Origin: CAZKWG01 sp964615375
GTDB lineage: Bacteria; Myxococcota_A; UBA796; CAZKWG01
Assembly: GCA_964615375.1 (NCBI GenBank)
Contig: CAZTOW010000008.1
Span: 186,001 to 250,000, forward strand
Length of the DNA: 64,000 bases
Reading direction: 5' to 3'
Part shown: positions 7,787-20,015 of the stretch, piece by piece
Position numbering within the stretch: the first letter of the stretch is position 1
Layout of the letters: each line of letters starts with the position of its first letter
Notes under the pieces: model-generated
Database searches by the model: none
What the model was told of the DNA's origin: nothing
Seen by the model: the letters and a program-made list of their open reading frames with translations, nothing else
Made by a program: the position numbers and the translations under genes

Positions 7787-9667
7787 TCAGCGCCCGTCCC
7801 CGTCCCCGTCGATCCACAGCGGATTGGTGAACGCGAGCGGCGGGACGTTGGGGAACACGTCCGCGAAGAGCCCACCCACCGCGGGCGCGTCGTCGTCCAG
7901 CGGCCAGCCGGCCTCCACCAGCGCCCAGCCGTCCCGGGATCCGTCCAGGGTCCACTGGAGCTTGTAGTCCAGCCCCGCCCCGGGCTCCCGCTCCGGCAGC
8001 GCCACGCGCGCGACGACCCGACCGTCCCGCACCAGCCGCAGCTCGGGCACCGGCACCCAGGGGGCAGCCTGCACCCGCGCCTCCACCACCAGCGGGCCCG
8101 CCGCCGTCACCCGCTCGCCCACGCCCCAGCGCCGCCCCGCCGCGTCCCGCGCCGTCATCGTCAGCACGGGGCCCGTGCTCACCGAGACCCGACCCTCTAC
8201 GAGCGCGTCCAGGAAGCGCGCGACCGATCCGTCCTCGCCCACGTCCACGAGGTTCACCGGGGATCCAGCCAGCTCCAGCGCCAGCGCGTGGCTGTCGCTG
8301 TTGCCCGTCCCGGTCACGCCCACGCCCGCGTTCAGGAGCGCGAACCAGTCCAGCCGCACCTGGCGGTACAGGACCCAGGAGAAGCGGTTGACCACCTCGA
8401 GCGCGTCCATGTCCAGCGCCGTGGTCCCCGAGGGCTGGGCCTCGGTGAGCCAGGCGTTGGCGCCCTCCCCCATCGCCCGCTCCCGGTGGAAGCCCAGCGA
8501 GGAGAAGAGGCCGTGCGCGCCCTTCACCGGCTCGCTCTCCGGCCGGAACTGGATGCCGCGGGGGTGGTTGAGCATCTGCACCACGCGCCCGCCGGCGGGA
8601 GGCCAGGGCGAAGCGTCGGCGATGGCCCGGTAGAGGTCCAGGGTCTCCGCGAGCGAGCGCCCGCCCGGCGCGTCCGCCCCCGGCCCCAGGGGGAAGGCGT
8701 TGAGGTGCCCGCTGGTGGCGCTCTTCCCCAGCACGGGGATCTCCGCGCCCGGCACGCCGATCAGCCCGCTGTCGAGCCCCTGGCGCTCCAGGTGCGGCGA
8801 GGGGTCCACCACCTGGTTGTGGTCCGTGATCACCACGAGGTCCAGCCCGGCGCAGGCGAGCGCGGCGTAGCGCGGGCGGTTCGGCGTGTAGCTGTCGGCG
8901 CTGGCCCCCGTGTGGACGTGGAGATCCGCCGTCAGCACGCCCGGCGTCGGCACCACCTCAGGCAGGGTGAGCGTGAGCTCGGCGTCCCCGCTCAGGTCAA
9001 GCTCGGCCACGCCCAGATCCTCGCGCAGGCCGCGCACGGCGACGAGCCGGTAGTGACCGGGCTCCAGCCGCAGGCGAGCCTCCCCGTGGGGGGCGAACAC
9101 GCTGGCCAGCACGGTGTCGCGCCGGCTGGGATCCACCGCGTCCGCGTCCGGCCCCAGCAGCAGGAGCCGGCGTCCGTCCTTCCAGATCGCCACCCGGGCC
9201 GCGCTCGGCGCCCCCTGCCCGTCCACCGTGCGGATCGTCAGCGTGTGGGGCGGCGGCGCGTAGGTGAAGGTGCTCTCCAGGGCGATCGGCCAGCCCCCAG
9301 GCGGCGTGATCCGGGCGCTCAGCGTGTGCGGTCCCGGGGCGAGGTCCAGGAGCTCCAGGGTGGCGAGGTAGTCCAGCCCGCCGCCGCCGCGATCGTTGCG
9401 CCGCCGCAGCAGCGCGTCGGGGTCCTCCCAGGGCTGACCGTCCAGGCGGAGCTCCACCCTCGCGCCCCGGGCCGAGATCGGCAGCCGCAGGCTGAGCGGG
9501 ACCCAGGGCGAGCTCGTGATCACCGCGCCGTCCGAGGGGCTCACGAAGGCGGGCTCGACCTCGAGGCCGTCGGCGCTGGCCGCCTCGTCGTCCTCCTCCG
9601 CCGCCAGCCCCAGCGGCTCGCAGCCCGCCGCCAGCAGCAGCGCGATGAGGGCCAGCAGGCGCCTCAC
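7787..9667 (-). CDS. Exported CehA/McbA-type PHP metallohydrolase (lipoprotein)
   Basis: 626 residues from a GTG start overlapping the upstream lipoprotein stop by 4 nt. Lipobox LLLAAGC at Cys16. Residues ~35-245 are beta-rich, immunoglobulin- or carboxypeptidase-regulatory-like. The second half is a PHP-type hydrolase with ADLHVHTGASADS, VVITDHNQV, GVPGAEIP and a late TGNSDSH segment, all likely metal ligands. This arrangement (signal, beta domains, then PHP) matches CehA/McbA-like metallohydrolases that act outside the cytoplasm. It could cleave phosphoesters or carbamates; the substrate is not predictable. Confidence 0.75.
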   Translation of the reverse strand: MRRLLALIALLLAAGCEPLGLAAEEDDEAASADGLEVEPAFVSPSDGAVITSSPWVPLSLRLPISARGARVELRLDGQPWEDPDALLRRRNDRGGGGLDYLATLELLDLAPGPHTLSARITPPGGWPIALESTFTYAPPPHTLTIRTVDGQGAPSAARVAIWKDGRRLLLLGPDADAVDPSRRDTVLASVFAPHGEARLRLEPGHYRLVAVRGLREDLGVAELDLSGDAELTLTLPEVVPTPGVLTADLHVHTGASADSYTPNRPRYAALACAGLDLVVITDHNQVVDPSPHLERQGLDSGLIGVPGAEIPVLGKSATSGHLNAFPLGPGADAPGGRSLAETLDLYRAIADASPWPPAGGRVVQMLNHPRGIQFRPESEPVKGAHGLFSSLGFHRERAMGEGANAWLTEAQPSGTTALDMDALEVVNRFSWVLYRQVRLDWFALLNAGVGVTGTGNSDSHALALELAGSPVNLVDVGEDGSVARFLDALVEGRVSVSTGPVLTMTARDAAGRRWGVGERVTAAGPLVVEARVQAAPWVPVPELRLVRDGRVVARVALPEREPGAGLDYKLQWTLDGSRDGWALVEAGWPLDDDAPAVGGLFADVFPNVPPLAFTNPLWIDGDGDGR

Positions 9668-9975
9668 AGGCCCGGGAGCTCCGGGCAGCTCACCGTCCCG
9701 CTGGCCGCGTCGTAGCTGTAAGCGTCCGGGTAGTAGAGGCCGCTCACCGAGAGGCTGCCCAGGTCGGGGGGCAGCGCGTCCTCGTTGCTGGCCTTGTAGA
9801 GGTCGATGGCGGCGCGGATGGCGCTGAGATCGGTGGAGACCTTCACGCGGTCCAGGGTGGCGCGCGGGGTGGCGCCGGAGACCGGGCCGTCCGAGGCCTC
9901 CTCGACAGGGGCCGGCGCGGGATCCTCCCCGCAGGCGAAGAGGAGGGCGAGCAGGGCGAGCGGCAGGCGAGGCAT
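9664..9975 (-). CDS. Small lipoprotein with a pseudopilin-like C-terminus
   Basis: 103 residues from the ATG at 9975. Signal with LLALLFAC and probable lipidation at Cys15. After an acidic/Pro spacer, the mature domain contains DLSAIRAAIDLYKASNE followed by a short beta region with LPPDLGSL and a single late Cys. This resembles the helix-to-globular transition of GspG/type IV pilin-like proteins, but the pilin N-terminal helix and prepilin peptidase site are absent. It therefore looks like a soluble pseudopilin-type domain carried on a lipid anchor. It overlaps the PHP gene start by 4 nt (GTGA). Confidence 0.6.
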   Translation of the reverse strand: MPRLPLALLALLFACGEDPAPAPVEEASDGPVSGATPRATLDRVKVSTDLSAIRAAIDLYKASNEDALPPDLGSLSVSGLYYPDAYSYDAASGTVSCPELPGL

Positions 9976-10059
9976 GGGCGTTCCCCGGAGCGAGGACGCC
10001 ATCCTAACACGCGACCTCCCGGCGGGCGGACGAGATAGGGACCCCGGGGAGGAGCCGCC

Positions 10060-11016
10060 ATGTCCTACGCCGTGTCGCTCCAGGACGTCCGCGAGGCCGC
10101 CGAGCGCATTCGGGGTCAGGCACACCTGACCCCCGTGTTCACCTGCAGCGCACTGGACGCCCTGAGCGGGCTCCAGCTCTTCTTCAAGGCCGAGAACCTC
10201 CAGCGCACGGGCGCCTTCAAGTTCCGCGGCGCCACCAACGCCGTGCTCGCGCTCTCCCCCGAGGCCGCCGCGCGCGGGGTCGCCACCCACTCCAGCGGCA
10301 ACCACGCCGCGGCGCTGGCCCTGGCGGCCCGCCTGCGCGGGATCCCCGCCCACATCGTCATGCCCGTGGGAGCGCCGCCCAACAAGCGGGCGGCGGTGGC
10401 GGGCTATGGCGGGATCATCGTGGACTGCGAGAACACCCTGGCCGCGCGGGAGGCCACGGCGCGGCGCGTGGTCGAGCAGACCGGGGCCACCTTCGTCCAC
10501 CCCTCCGAGGACCCCGCCGTCATCGCCGGCCAGGGCACGACCGCGCTGGAGCTGATGGCGCAGGTCCCGGATCTCGACGCGATCATCGCCCCCGTCGGCG
10601 GGGGCGGGCTGATGAGCGGGATCGCCACCGCCGCCGAGAGCCGGCCTGGCCTGCGCGTCTTCGGGGCTGAGCCCGCCGGGGCCGACGACGCCTTCCGCTC
10701 CAAGCGGGAGGGGCGCCTGCTGCCCCAGCTGGACCCGCGGACGGTGGCCGACGGGCTGCGCACCAGCCTGGGGCCCAACACCTGGCCCATCGTGCGCGAC
10801 AAGGTGGACGAGATCCTGCGGGTGGAGGAGGAGGCCATCATCGCGGCGACGCGCAATAGCTTCGAGCGGCTCAAGCTGGTGGTGGAGCCCAGCGGCGCCG
10901 TCCCGCTGGCCGCCGTGCTCTCCGGGGGCCTGGGCCAGCGAGGGCTCCGCCGGGTGGGCGTGGTGATCTCCGGCGGGAACGCTGACCTCGATCGCCTACC
11001 CTGGCATCGGCCATGA
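10060..11016 (+). CDS. Serine racemase / threonine dehydratase-like PLP enzyme
   Basis: 318 residues, fold-type II PLP enzyme without an ACT regulatory domain. The Schiff-base lysine is Lys54 in GAFKFRGA. Phosphate- and substrate-binding loops are SSGNHAAAL and VGGGGLMSG, and the C-terminal SGGNADL binds the pyridine nitrogen. Several blocks (PAVIAGQGT, TVADGLRTSLGPNTWPIV) are closer to eukaryotic serine racemase than to biosynthetic IlvA as I remember those sequences. Expected reactions are serine racemisation and/or dehydration of serine or threonine to the keto acid plus ammonia. The ATG of the ChrA-like gene overlaps its stop by 4 nt. Confidence 0.8.
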   Translation: MSYAVSLQDVREAAERIRGQAHLTPVFTCSALDALSGLQLFFKAENLQRTGAFKFRGATNAVLALSPEAAARGVATHSSGNHAAALALAARLRGIPAHIVMPVGAPPNKRAAVAGYGGIIVDCENTLAAREATARRVVEQTGATFVHPSEDPAVIAGQGTTALELMAQVPDLDAIIAPVGGGGLMSGIATAAESRPGLRVFGAEPAGADDAFRSKREGRLLPQLDPRTVADGLRTSLGPNTWPIVRDKVDEILRVEEEAIIAATRNSFERLKLVVEPSGAVPLAAVLSGGLGQRGLRRVGVVISGGNADLDRLPWHRP

Positions 11017-12305
11017 GCTCGGCCCAGGGCCCCGGCGGCCCGACCCTCCCCGGATCCACCCCCACCTTCTCCGAGGCCGCCCGCGCCTGGCTGAAGGTGG
11101 GCCTGCTCAGCTTCGGCGGGCCGGCGGGCCAGATCGCGGTGATGAACCGGCTGATCGTGGAGGAGAAGCGCTGGGTGCCCGAGGACCGCTTCCTCCGCGC
11201 GCTCAACTACTGCATGTTGCTGCCCGGCCCCGAGGCCCAGCAGCTCGCCACCTACCTGGGCTGGCTGCTGCACGGCACGCGCGGGGGGCTGGTGGCGGGC
11301 GGGCTCTTCGTGCTGCCCGGCGCGCTGTTCATGGCGGGCCTGTGCGCGATCTACGTGACCCTGCACCACCTCCCGCTGGTGGACGGCGCCTTCTACGGGA
11401 TCAAGGCGGCGGTGGTGGCCATCGTGGCCGAGGCCCTGCTGAGGGTGTGGAAGAAGGCCATCCGGGGGCGCGAGACCGTCGCGGTCGCCCTGGCCGCCTT
11501 CCTCCTGCTGCGGCTGGACCTGCTGCCCTTCCCGGCGGTGGTGCTGGGCGCGGCGCTCGTCGGGGCGCTGCTGCCCGCGCGCTTCGCGAAGCCTGGCCCT
11601 CCCCCGCCTGCGGGCGCGGCCACGCCCTCCTGGGGGCGCTCGCTGCGGGTGCTGGCGCTGGGGCTCGCGCTCTGGTGGGCGCCCGTGCTGGCCAGCCACC
11701 TCACCTTGGGGCCGGATCACCTGCTGACGCGGCTGGGGCGCTTCTTCGGCGAGGCCGCCGTCGTCACCTTCGGCGGGGCCTACGCGCTGCTGGCCTGGCT
11801 GGCGGACCACGTCGTGCAGGACCAGGGCTGGCTCACGGCGGGGCAGATGATGGACGGGCTGGGGCTGGCCGAGACCACGCCGGGGCCGCTGATCCTGGTG
11901 GTGCAGTACGTGGGCTTCCTGGCCGCCTGGCAGCAGCCGGCGCCGTTTACGCCCTGGGTAGCGGCCCTGCTGGCCAGCGCGCTCGTGCTGTGGGTGACGT
12001 TCACGCCCTCCTTCCTGTGGATCTTCCTGGGCGCGCCCTACGTGGAGGCCCTCTCCGGGCTGCGCCGCCTTCAAGGGGCGCTGGGCGCGATCACGGCCTC
12101 GGTGGTGGGCGTGGTGGCCAGCCTGAGCCTGTGGTTCGCCCTCCACGTCGTGCTCCCGCAGCCGGGCAGGCCGGACTGGGTCGCCCTGGCCTTGACGATG
12201 GGCGCGCTCGTCGCAACATTCAGGTTTCGGCTGGGGATGGTGCAGCTCCTCCTCGGCGCCTCGATCCTGGGCGCGCTCGCCCGGCTGGGAGCTCTGACCC
12301 CGTGA
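11013..12305 (+). CDS. chrA: Chromate transporter, ChrA (CHR family)
   Basis: 430 residues with about ten or eleven hydrophobic segments, the length expected for long-chain two-domain ChrA proteins. Each half carries the family signature: GLLSFGGPAGQIAVM in the N-terminal half and VVTFGGAYALLAWL in the C-terminal half, together with a conserved EEKRWVPEDRFL-type loop. These transporters export chromate in exchange for protons. A 4-nt overlap couples it to the PLP enzyme upstream, and a GTGA overlap couples it to a small gene downstream. The pairing with a serine racemase-like enzyme is not one I can explain. Confidence 0.85.
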   Translation: MSSAQGPGGPTLPGSTPTFSEAARAWLKVGLLSFGGPAGQIAVMNRLIVEEKRWVPEDRFLRALNYCMLLPGPEAQQLATYLGWLLHGTRGGLVAGGLFVLPGALFMAGLCAIYVTLHHLPLVDGAFYGIKAAVVAIVAEALLRVWKKAIRGRETVAVALAAFLLLRLDLLPFPAVVLGAALVGALLPARFAKPGPPPPAGAATPSWGRSLRVLALGLALWWAPVLASHLTLGPDHLLTRLGRFFGEAAVVTFGGAYALLAWLADHVVQDQGWLTAGQMMDGLGLAETTPGPLILVVQYVGFLAAWQQPAPFTPWVAALLASALVLWVTFTPSFLWIFLGAPYVEALSGLRRLQGALGAITASVVGVVASLSLWFALHVVLPQPGRPDWVALALTMGALVATFRFRLGMVQLLLGASILGALARLGALTP

Positions 12306-12613
12306 ACCTGCAGAGCCCTGTGCGCTGGGGCTTCATCTTCCTGGCCTGCCCGCTGCCGCTCGACGAGGAGCAGCGGCTCACCCTCGTCCGCCTGGCCGCG
12401 CGCGCCTGGTTCGAGGGCAAGGACGAGCTCTCCCACGCCGAGGAGGGCTTCCACGCGACGGTGCGCCCCACCTCGGACGCCATGCTGGTGGGCAGCTTCT
12501 ACGGCCAGCGCTTCACCGCGGCGGTTGACGCGGGCGAGAAGAAGGGCAAGGTCGAGTTCCTGGTGGCGGAGGCCGCGCTGCGGGCGGGAGGGCAGGAGAT
12601 CGCGGAGGCGTGA
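12302..12613 (+). CDS. Hypothetical 103-residue protein
   Basis: Starts at a GTG overlapping the chrA stop by 4 nt (GTGA). It has no signal peptide or clear motif; the sequence is mixed hydrophilic with acidic, helix-prone segments and a C-terminal Ala/Glu-rich helix. G+C at third positions is as high as in its neighbours, which supports it being coding. The tight coupling suggests it is made with ChrA, but I do not recognise the family. Confidence 0.5.
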   Translation: MNLQSPVRWGFIFLACPLPLDEEQRLTLVRLAARAWFEGKDELSHAEEGFHATVRPTSDAMLVGSFYGQRFTAAVDAGEKKGKVEFLVAEAALRAGGQEIAEA

Positions 12614-12668
12614 GGGTCCTTGACCACCTCCCCGCCGCACCGAAATTGAAGGGGCGGGGGAGGGCACC

Positions 12669-13448
12669 ATGATCGCACACACGATCGGTTGGATGACGCT
12701 CGCGCTGACCACGGCCTGCACGGGCGAGGGCGACAAGGATCCGACAGGAGACGACAGCGCCGCGCAACACAGCGGAGAGGAGCACAGCGGCGACGACACC
12801 GGAGGGCCGATCCCGGTGGACGCGGATGGCGACGGCCACGCCTCCATCGAGAGCGGCGGCGGTGATTGCGACGACACGAACGCGAGCGCCCACCCAGGCG
12901 CCATAGAGGACTGCTCAGGGAGCGTGGACCTGGACTGTGACGGCCACACGGGCTCGGACGACGGCGACTGCGAGCACGAGCACGGCCCGCTGCAAGCCTA
13001 CGGCTACTTCGTCGTCGGCGAGCGCTCCACCGACTGGGACTGCCTGCTCTACTACGTGGCGGACGGGGAGTTCCTCTGGAGCTCACCCGACATGTGCGAA
13101 GGCTGTGACTACGCCCTGGAGATCAGGTCCACCTACATCGAGGGCGCCGTCGAGCGCTACTACCCCGAGTGCGCCTGGGAGGACCTGACACATTGGGAAG
13201 AGATCGAGGAGTTCACCACGCGCTGGGGCTTCAGCCTGGAGTCCGGCGGCTCCGAGGCCTCAATGGTCTGGTACTACGCGGAACCCTACGCCGCCTGGTA
13301 CCCGATCGCTGAGTTGACGACTGGTTATTACGCATACTACGACTATTACTACTGGACCTGGAACTGGTTCGCCGAGACCGACGACGCCGGGAACACAGAG
13401 GTGGGTCTGTGGTGGTTCCTCTTCGACTACTACGGCTACCTCTACTGA
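12669..13448 (+). CDS. Exported protein with one MopE-type metal-binding motif
   Basis: 259 residues. Probable signal sequence ending near TACTGE (lipidation at Cys18 possible), then a Thr/Asp/Gly/Ser-rich acidic linker. A single Asp/Cys-rich unit (DADGDGH, CDDTNASAHPGA and DLDCDG) matches the putative metal-binding motif of MopE-like proteins. The rest is rich in Tyr, Trp, Asp and Glu and is probably a beta-rich surface domain. Upstream, at about 12630-12660, there is an imperfect G+C-rich inverted repeat that could be a terminator for the preceding operon. Confidence 0.6.
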   Translation: MIAHTIGWMTLALTTACTGEGDKDPTGDDSAAQHSGEEHSGDDTGGPIPVDADGDGHASIESGGGDCDDTNASAHPGAIEDCSGSVDLDCDGHTGSDDGDCEHEHGPLQAYGYFVVGERSTDWDCLLYYVADGEFLWSSPDMCEGCDYALEIRSTYIEGAVERYYPECAWEDLTHWEEIEEFTTRWGFSLESGGSEASMVWYYAEPYAAWYPIAELTTGYYAYYDYYYWTWNWFAETDDAGNTEVGLWWFLFDYYGYLY

Positions 13449-13613
13449 TTCGACCCATGCTGTGGCCGAAGATCTGCGCCCTCGGAGCCGCCTCCCGTGT
13501 TCCTCGTGGAACAGGACCACGCGCTCAGCCCTTTACAGGGAGCCCGTCTCAGGTGAACATCTGATCGGGCTCCCCCCGACGAACGTGGCCCCATCGGGCT
13601 CCTCGAGGTCCTC

Positions 13614-16148
13614 ATGCGCTGGACGCTGCTCCTCCTCCCCCTCGCCTCCCTGATCGGCTGCGACCGCGACAAGGGCGCCGGAGAAGGCGACGACACCGGC
13701 ACGCCCGAGAGCGACACACCCACGCTCAGCCTGAGCGTGAGCCCGGAGAGCAGCGCGGCGGGCGACGAGGTCCTCTACACGCTGGTCGTCGTGACGGGCG
13801 ACAGCGAGACGCCGGTGAGCGCGGACAGCCTGAGCTCCGACCTGGAGAGCGCGCTCAGCTACGACACGGACAGCCTGGCTCCCACCGTGGCTGGCGCCCA
13901 CGCGCTCAGCGCCACGGCGACCTGGGAGGGCGAGACGCTCAGCGCCACGGCCAGCCTGGACGTCTCGGCGGGGCCGGCGGCGGAGCTGGACCTCGCGCTG
14001 GCGGCGAGCTCCTTCCTGGCGGGCGAGAGCATGGCGTACACGCTCACCGCGTCCGACGCCTACGGCAACCCCGTGGACACCAGCGCCGCCACGCTCACGC
14101 CCAGCAGCGCCGACTTCAGCGCCTCGGGCGGGATCATCAGCGGCACGGTCCCCGGCTCGTATCAGCTCGGCGCCTCCCTGGACGGCGTGGACGACGCCGA
14201 GTACTTCCAGGTCCTGGCCGGCGCCCCGGCGGGCGTCGTGCTGACCCTCAGCGACACGGACCTGGAGGTCGGCGACAGCACCACCGCCGAGGTCAGCGTC
14301 ACCGACGCCTACGGCAACGCCATCGAGGACGCCTACACCCTCTCGGTGGACGGCACGGGCGCCACGGTCCTGGACGGCGACACCATCACCTTCCCCGAGG
14401 AGGGCGAGTACACGGTCATCGCCACCGTGGACGGCACCGAGCTCCAGGACAGCGTGGGGCCGCTGCTGGTGGACTCCACCGGGCCGGATCTGGTCGTGGA
14501 GACGCCCGAGCGCGGCGACTGGTCGGAGAGCTACACGGGCACGGTGAGCGGCTACGTCACGGACGAGTGGTCGGGCGTGGTGGCGCTCACGGTGGACGGC
14601 GCGGCCGTGGACGTGGCCAGCGACGGGACCTTCAGCACGTCCGCGACCTGGGCCTTCGGGACCAACGTGGTCCAGACCGAGGCCAGCGACGGTGACGGGA
14701 ACACCGCCAACGACACGCGCAGCCTGATCGCGGGCAGCTTCCTGGGCTACGAGCAGAGCGCGCCGAGCGCGATGCTGGCGCGCCTGAACGAGGGAGCGGG
14801 TGGGCTGGACGAGCTGGAGGCCATCGGCGAGGGCCTGGTCGCGGCCACCGACCTGGACGCGCTCATCCCCTACCCGGCCTACTCCTACTATGAGGAGACC
14901 TGCATCGACTACTGGTGGGACGAGTACTGCTTCGACTGGTACTCGGTGAGCCTCTACATCACCTCGCCCAGGATCGGCTCCACCGACATGGAGCTCGACC
15001 CGCTGGACAGCGGCCAGCTCCAGGCGAGCTTCGTGGTCTACTCGCCCTCGCTGAACTGGAGCGCGTCTGGCGATGTCGTCGGCATCGGCTACTCCGGCTC
15101 CGGGACCATCACCGCGGACAGCATCACCGTGACCCTGCTGCTGACGCCCTACGTGTCGGGCGGGGACATCGGGGTGACGGTGAACAGCGTCAGCGTGAGC
15201 TCCAGCGGCTTCGACTTCGACTTCGACTCCTGGTTGTATGACGCGCTGGACTACGTGGGCGGGGACATCGACGGCATGATCCAGGACTACATGGAGGACG
15301 CCATCGCCGACGTGGTCTACGACGAGGTGCCCGCGGTGATCGGCGAGGCCCTCCAGGACCTGGAGATCGGCTACACGTTTACGCTCGAGGACAACGAGTT
15401 CGCCTTCCTGGCCACGCCGGACGCGGTGAGCGTGGACGGGACCGGCATCACGCTCGGCCTGCAGACCGCCTTCTGGACCACGACCTGGGCGAGCGTCTAC
15501 AGCGGGCTGGGGAGCCTGTACTACGACTACTCCCAGCCCACCTGGAGCGGGAGCACGGGCACGGCCATGTCGGTGAGCGCCGACTTCATCAACCAGCTCT
15601 TCTACGCGCTGTGGGGCGGCGGGCTGCTGGACATGAGCCTGACCGACGAGGACCTGGGCCTGGACGTGGCCGACCTGTCCCTGGTGCTGCCGGGCCTCAC
15701 GGACCTGACCGTCACCACCGAGGCGCTGCTGCCGCCGACCGTGGTGCCGGGCAAGGGCGACGACCTCCTGGATCTGCAGGTGGGCGACCTGCTGGTCACC
15801 CTCTACGACGGGGCGGCCGAGCCGGGCAACGAGTACATGCAGGTCTACGTGGCGGCGGAGGCCGGTCTGAACCTGTCGGCGACCAGCGACGCGACGCTCA
15901 GCGCCGAGCTGGGCGAGACCGAGATCTGGTTCGACGTGGTCTACCCCGACGCGAGCTCGACGGAGGCCGCCGCGGCGGAGGACCTGCTCAGCATGCTGGT
16001 CCCGCTGATCCTGCCCGAGCTGACCGGGGCGCTCTCGGAGATCGAGATCCCCGCCATCGAGGGCTTCACGCTCTCGGGCATCACGGTGACCCAGCAGGGC
16101 GCAGAGAGCGGCTACACCGTGCTCTCCGGCTCGCTCTCGGGGAGCTGA
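13614..16148 (+). CDS. Large lipoprotein: Ig-like domains plus possible BPI/TULIP-like half
   Basis: 844 residues. Signal ends in LASLIGC (lipidated Cys16), then an acidic Thr/Asp linker. Residues ~35-380 hold several Ig/invasin-like beta domains, each with a DAYGN-type turn, and a later DGDGNTAND-type turn. From about residue 400 the sequence changes: a CIDYWWDEYC disulphide-like loop, then amphipathic strands, a helix with VPAVIGEALQDL, and a C-terminal block with FINQLFYALW, GLLDMSL, LLPPTVVP and LVPLILPELTGAL. The order of these blocks recalls the C-terminal barrel of BPI/LBP lipid-binding proteins. That reading is inference. It would be displayed on the outer membrane. Confidence 0.6.
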   Translation: MRWTLLLLPLASLIGCDRDKGAGEGDDTGTPESDTPTLSLSVSPESSAAGDEVLYTLVVVTGDSETPVSADSLSSDLESALSYDTDSLAPTVAGAHALSATATWEGETLSATASLDVSAGPAAELDLALAASSFLAGESMAYTLTASDAYGNPVDTSAATLTPSSADFSASGGIISGTVPGSYQLGASLDGVDDAEYFQVLAGAPAGVVLTLSDTDLEVGDSTTAEVSVTDAYGNAIEDAYTLSVDGTGATVLDGDTITFPEEGEYTVIATVDGTELQDSVGPLLVDSTGPDLVVETPERGDWSESYTGTVSGYVTDEWSGVVALTVDGAAVDVASDGTFSTSATWAFGTNVVQTEASDGDGNTANDTRSLIAGSFLGYEQSAPSAMLARLNEGAGGLDELEAIGEGLVAATDLDALIPYPAYSYYEETCIDYWWDEYCFDWYSVSLYITSPRIGSTDMELDPLDSGQLQASFVVYSPSLNWSASGDVVGIGYSGSGTITADSITVTLLLTPYVSGGDIGVTVNSVSVSSSGFDFDFDSWLYDALDYVGGDIDGMIQDYMEDAIADVVYDEVPAVIGEALQDLEIGYTFTLEDNEFAFLATPDAVSVDGTGITLGLQTAFWTTTWASVYSGLGSLYYDYSQPTWSGSTGTAMSVSADFINQLFYALWGGGLLDMSLTDEDLGLDVADLSLVLPGLTDLTVTTEALLPPTVVPGKGDDLLDLQVGDLLVTLYDGAAEPGNEYMQVYVAAEAGLNLSATSDATLSAELGETEIWFDVVYPDASSTEAAAAEDLLSMLVPLILPELTGALSEIEIPAIEGFTLSGITVTQQGAESGYTVLSGSLSGS

Positions 16149-16197
16149 GGCGGCGAACCACGCGGGCGGTTATGGGGCTGCTCCGGGAGTCACCCCC

Positions 16198-16446
16198 ATG
16201 ATGCAGACGCCAGGTGAGAAGGGGCCGCCGGAGCCTGGGACGCCCCTCGCCCAGGCCCCCGACACGGAGAGCGACGCGGGCACCGAGGCCCCCGACCTGG
16301 GGGTCGCGCCCGCGCCCCGCGCGGCGTCCCCGGCGAAGGGCCGCTCGCCGCTGGTCTGGGCGCTCATCGCCCTGGCCCTCGTCGGCACGCTGGCCGGCGT
16401 CATGGCCGTCGTCGGCCTCGCCACCTGGCTCTACGTCGCGCGCTGA
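16198..16446 (+). CDS. Small tail-anchored membrane protein
   Basis: 82 residues: a Pro/Glu/Ala/Asp-rich hydrophilic stretch of about 50 residues followed by one C-terminal transmembrane helix (PLVWALIALALVGTLAGVMAV) ending in Tyr-Val-Ala-Arg. No enzymatic motif. Two adjacent ATG codons open the gene; either could be used. It is convergent with the MopE-repeat gene. Confidence 0.5.
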   Translation: MMQTPGEKGPPEPGTPLAQAPDTESDAGTEAPDLGVAPAPRAASPAKGRSPLVWALIALALVGTLAGVMAVVGLATWLYVAR

Positions 16447-16452
16447 GCGGGC

Positions 16453-19932
<3,480 letters not shown>

Positions 19933-20015
19933 GGGGAACGGACTCCTGCGGACGCCTATGCTAACGGAACCGGAGCCATCGCGCCCTCCCCTCCGAGCGC
20001 GCGCGAGGGCTCATC

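Noticed and set aside
12630..12660. G+C-rich inverted repeat as a terminator
   Set aside because: The stem is imperfect and no T-run follows; it also overlaps the leader of the next gene, so I mention it only in that entry.
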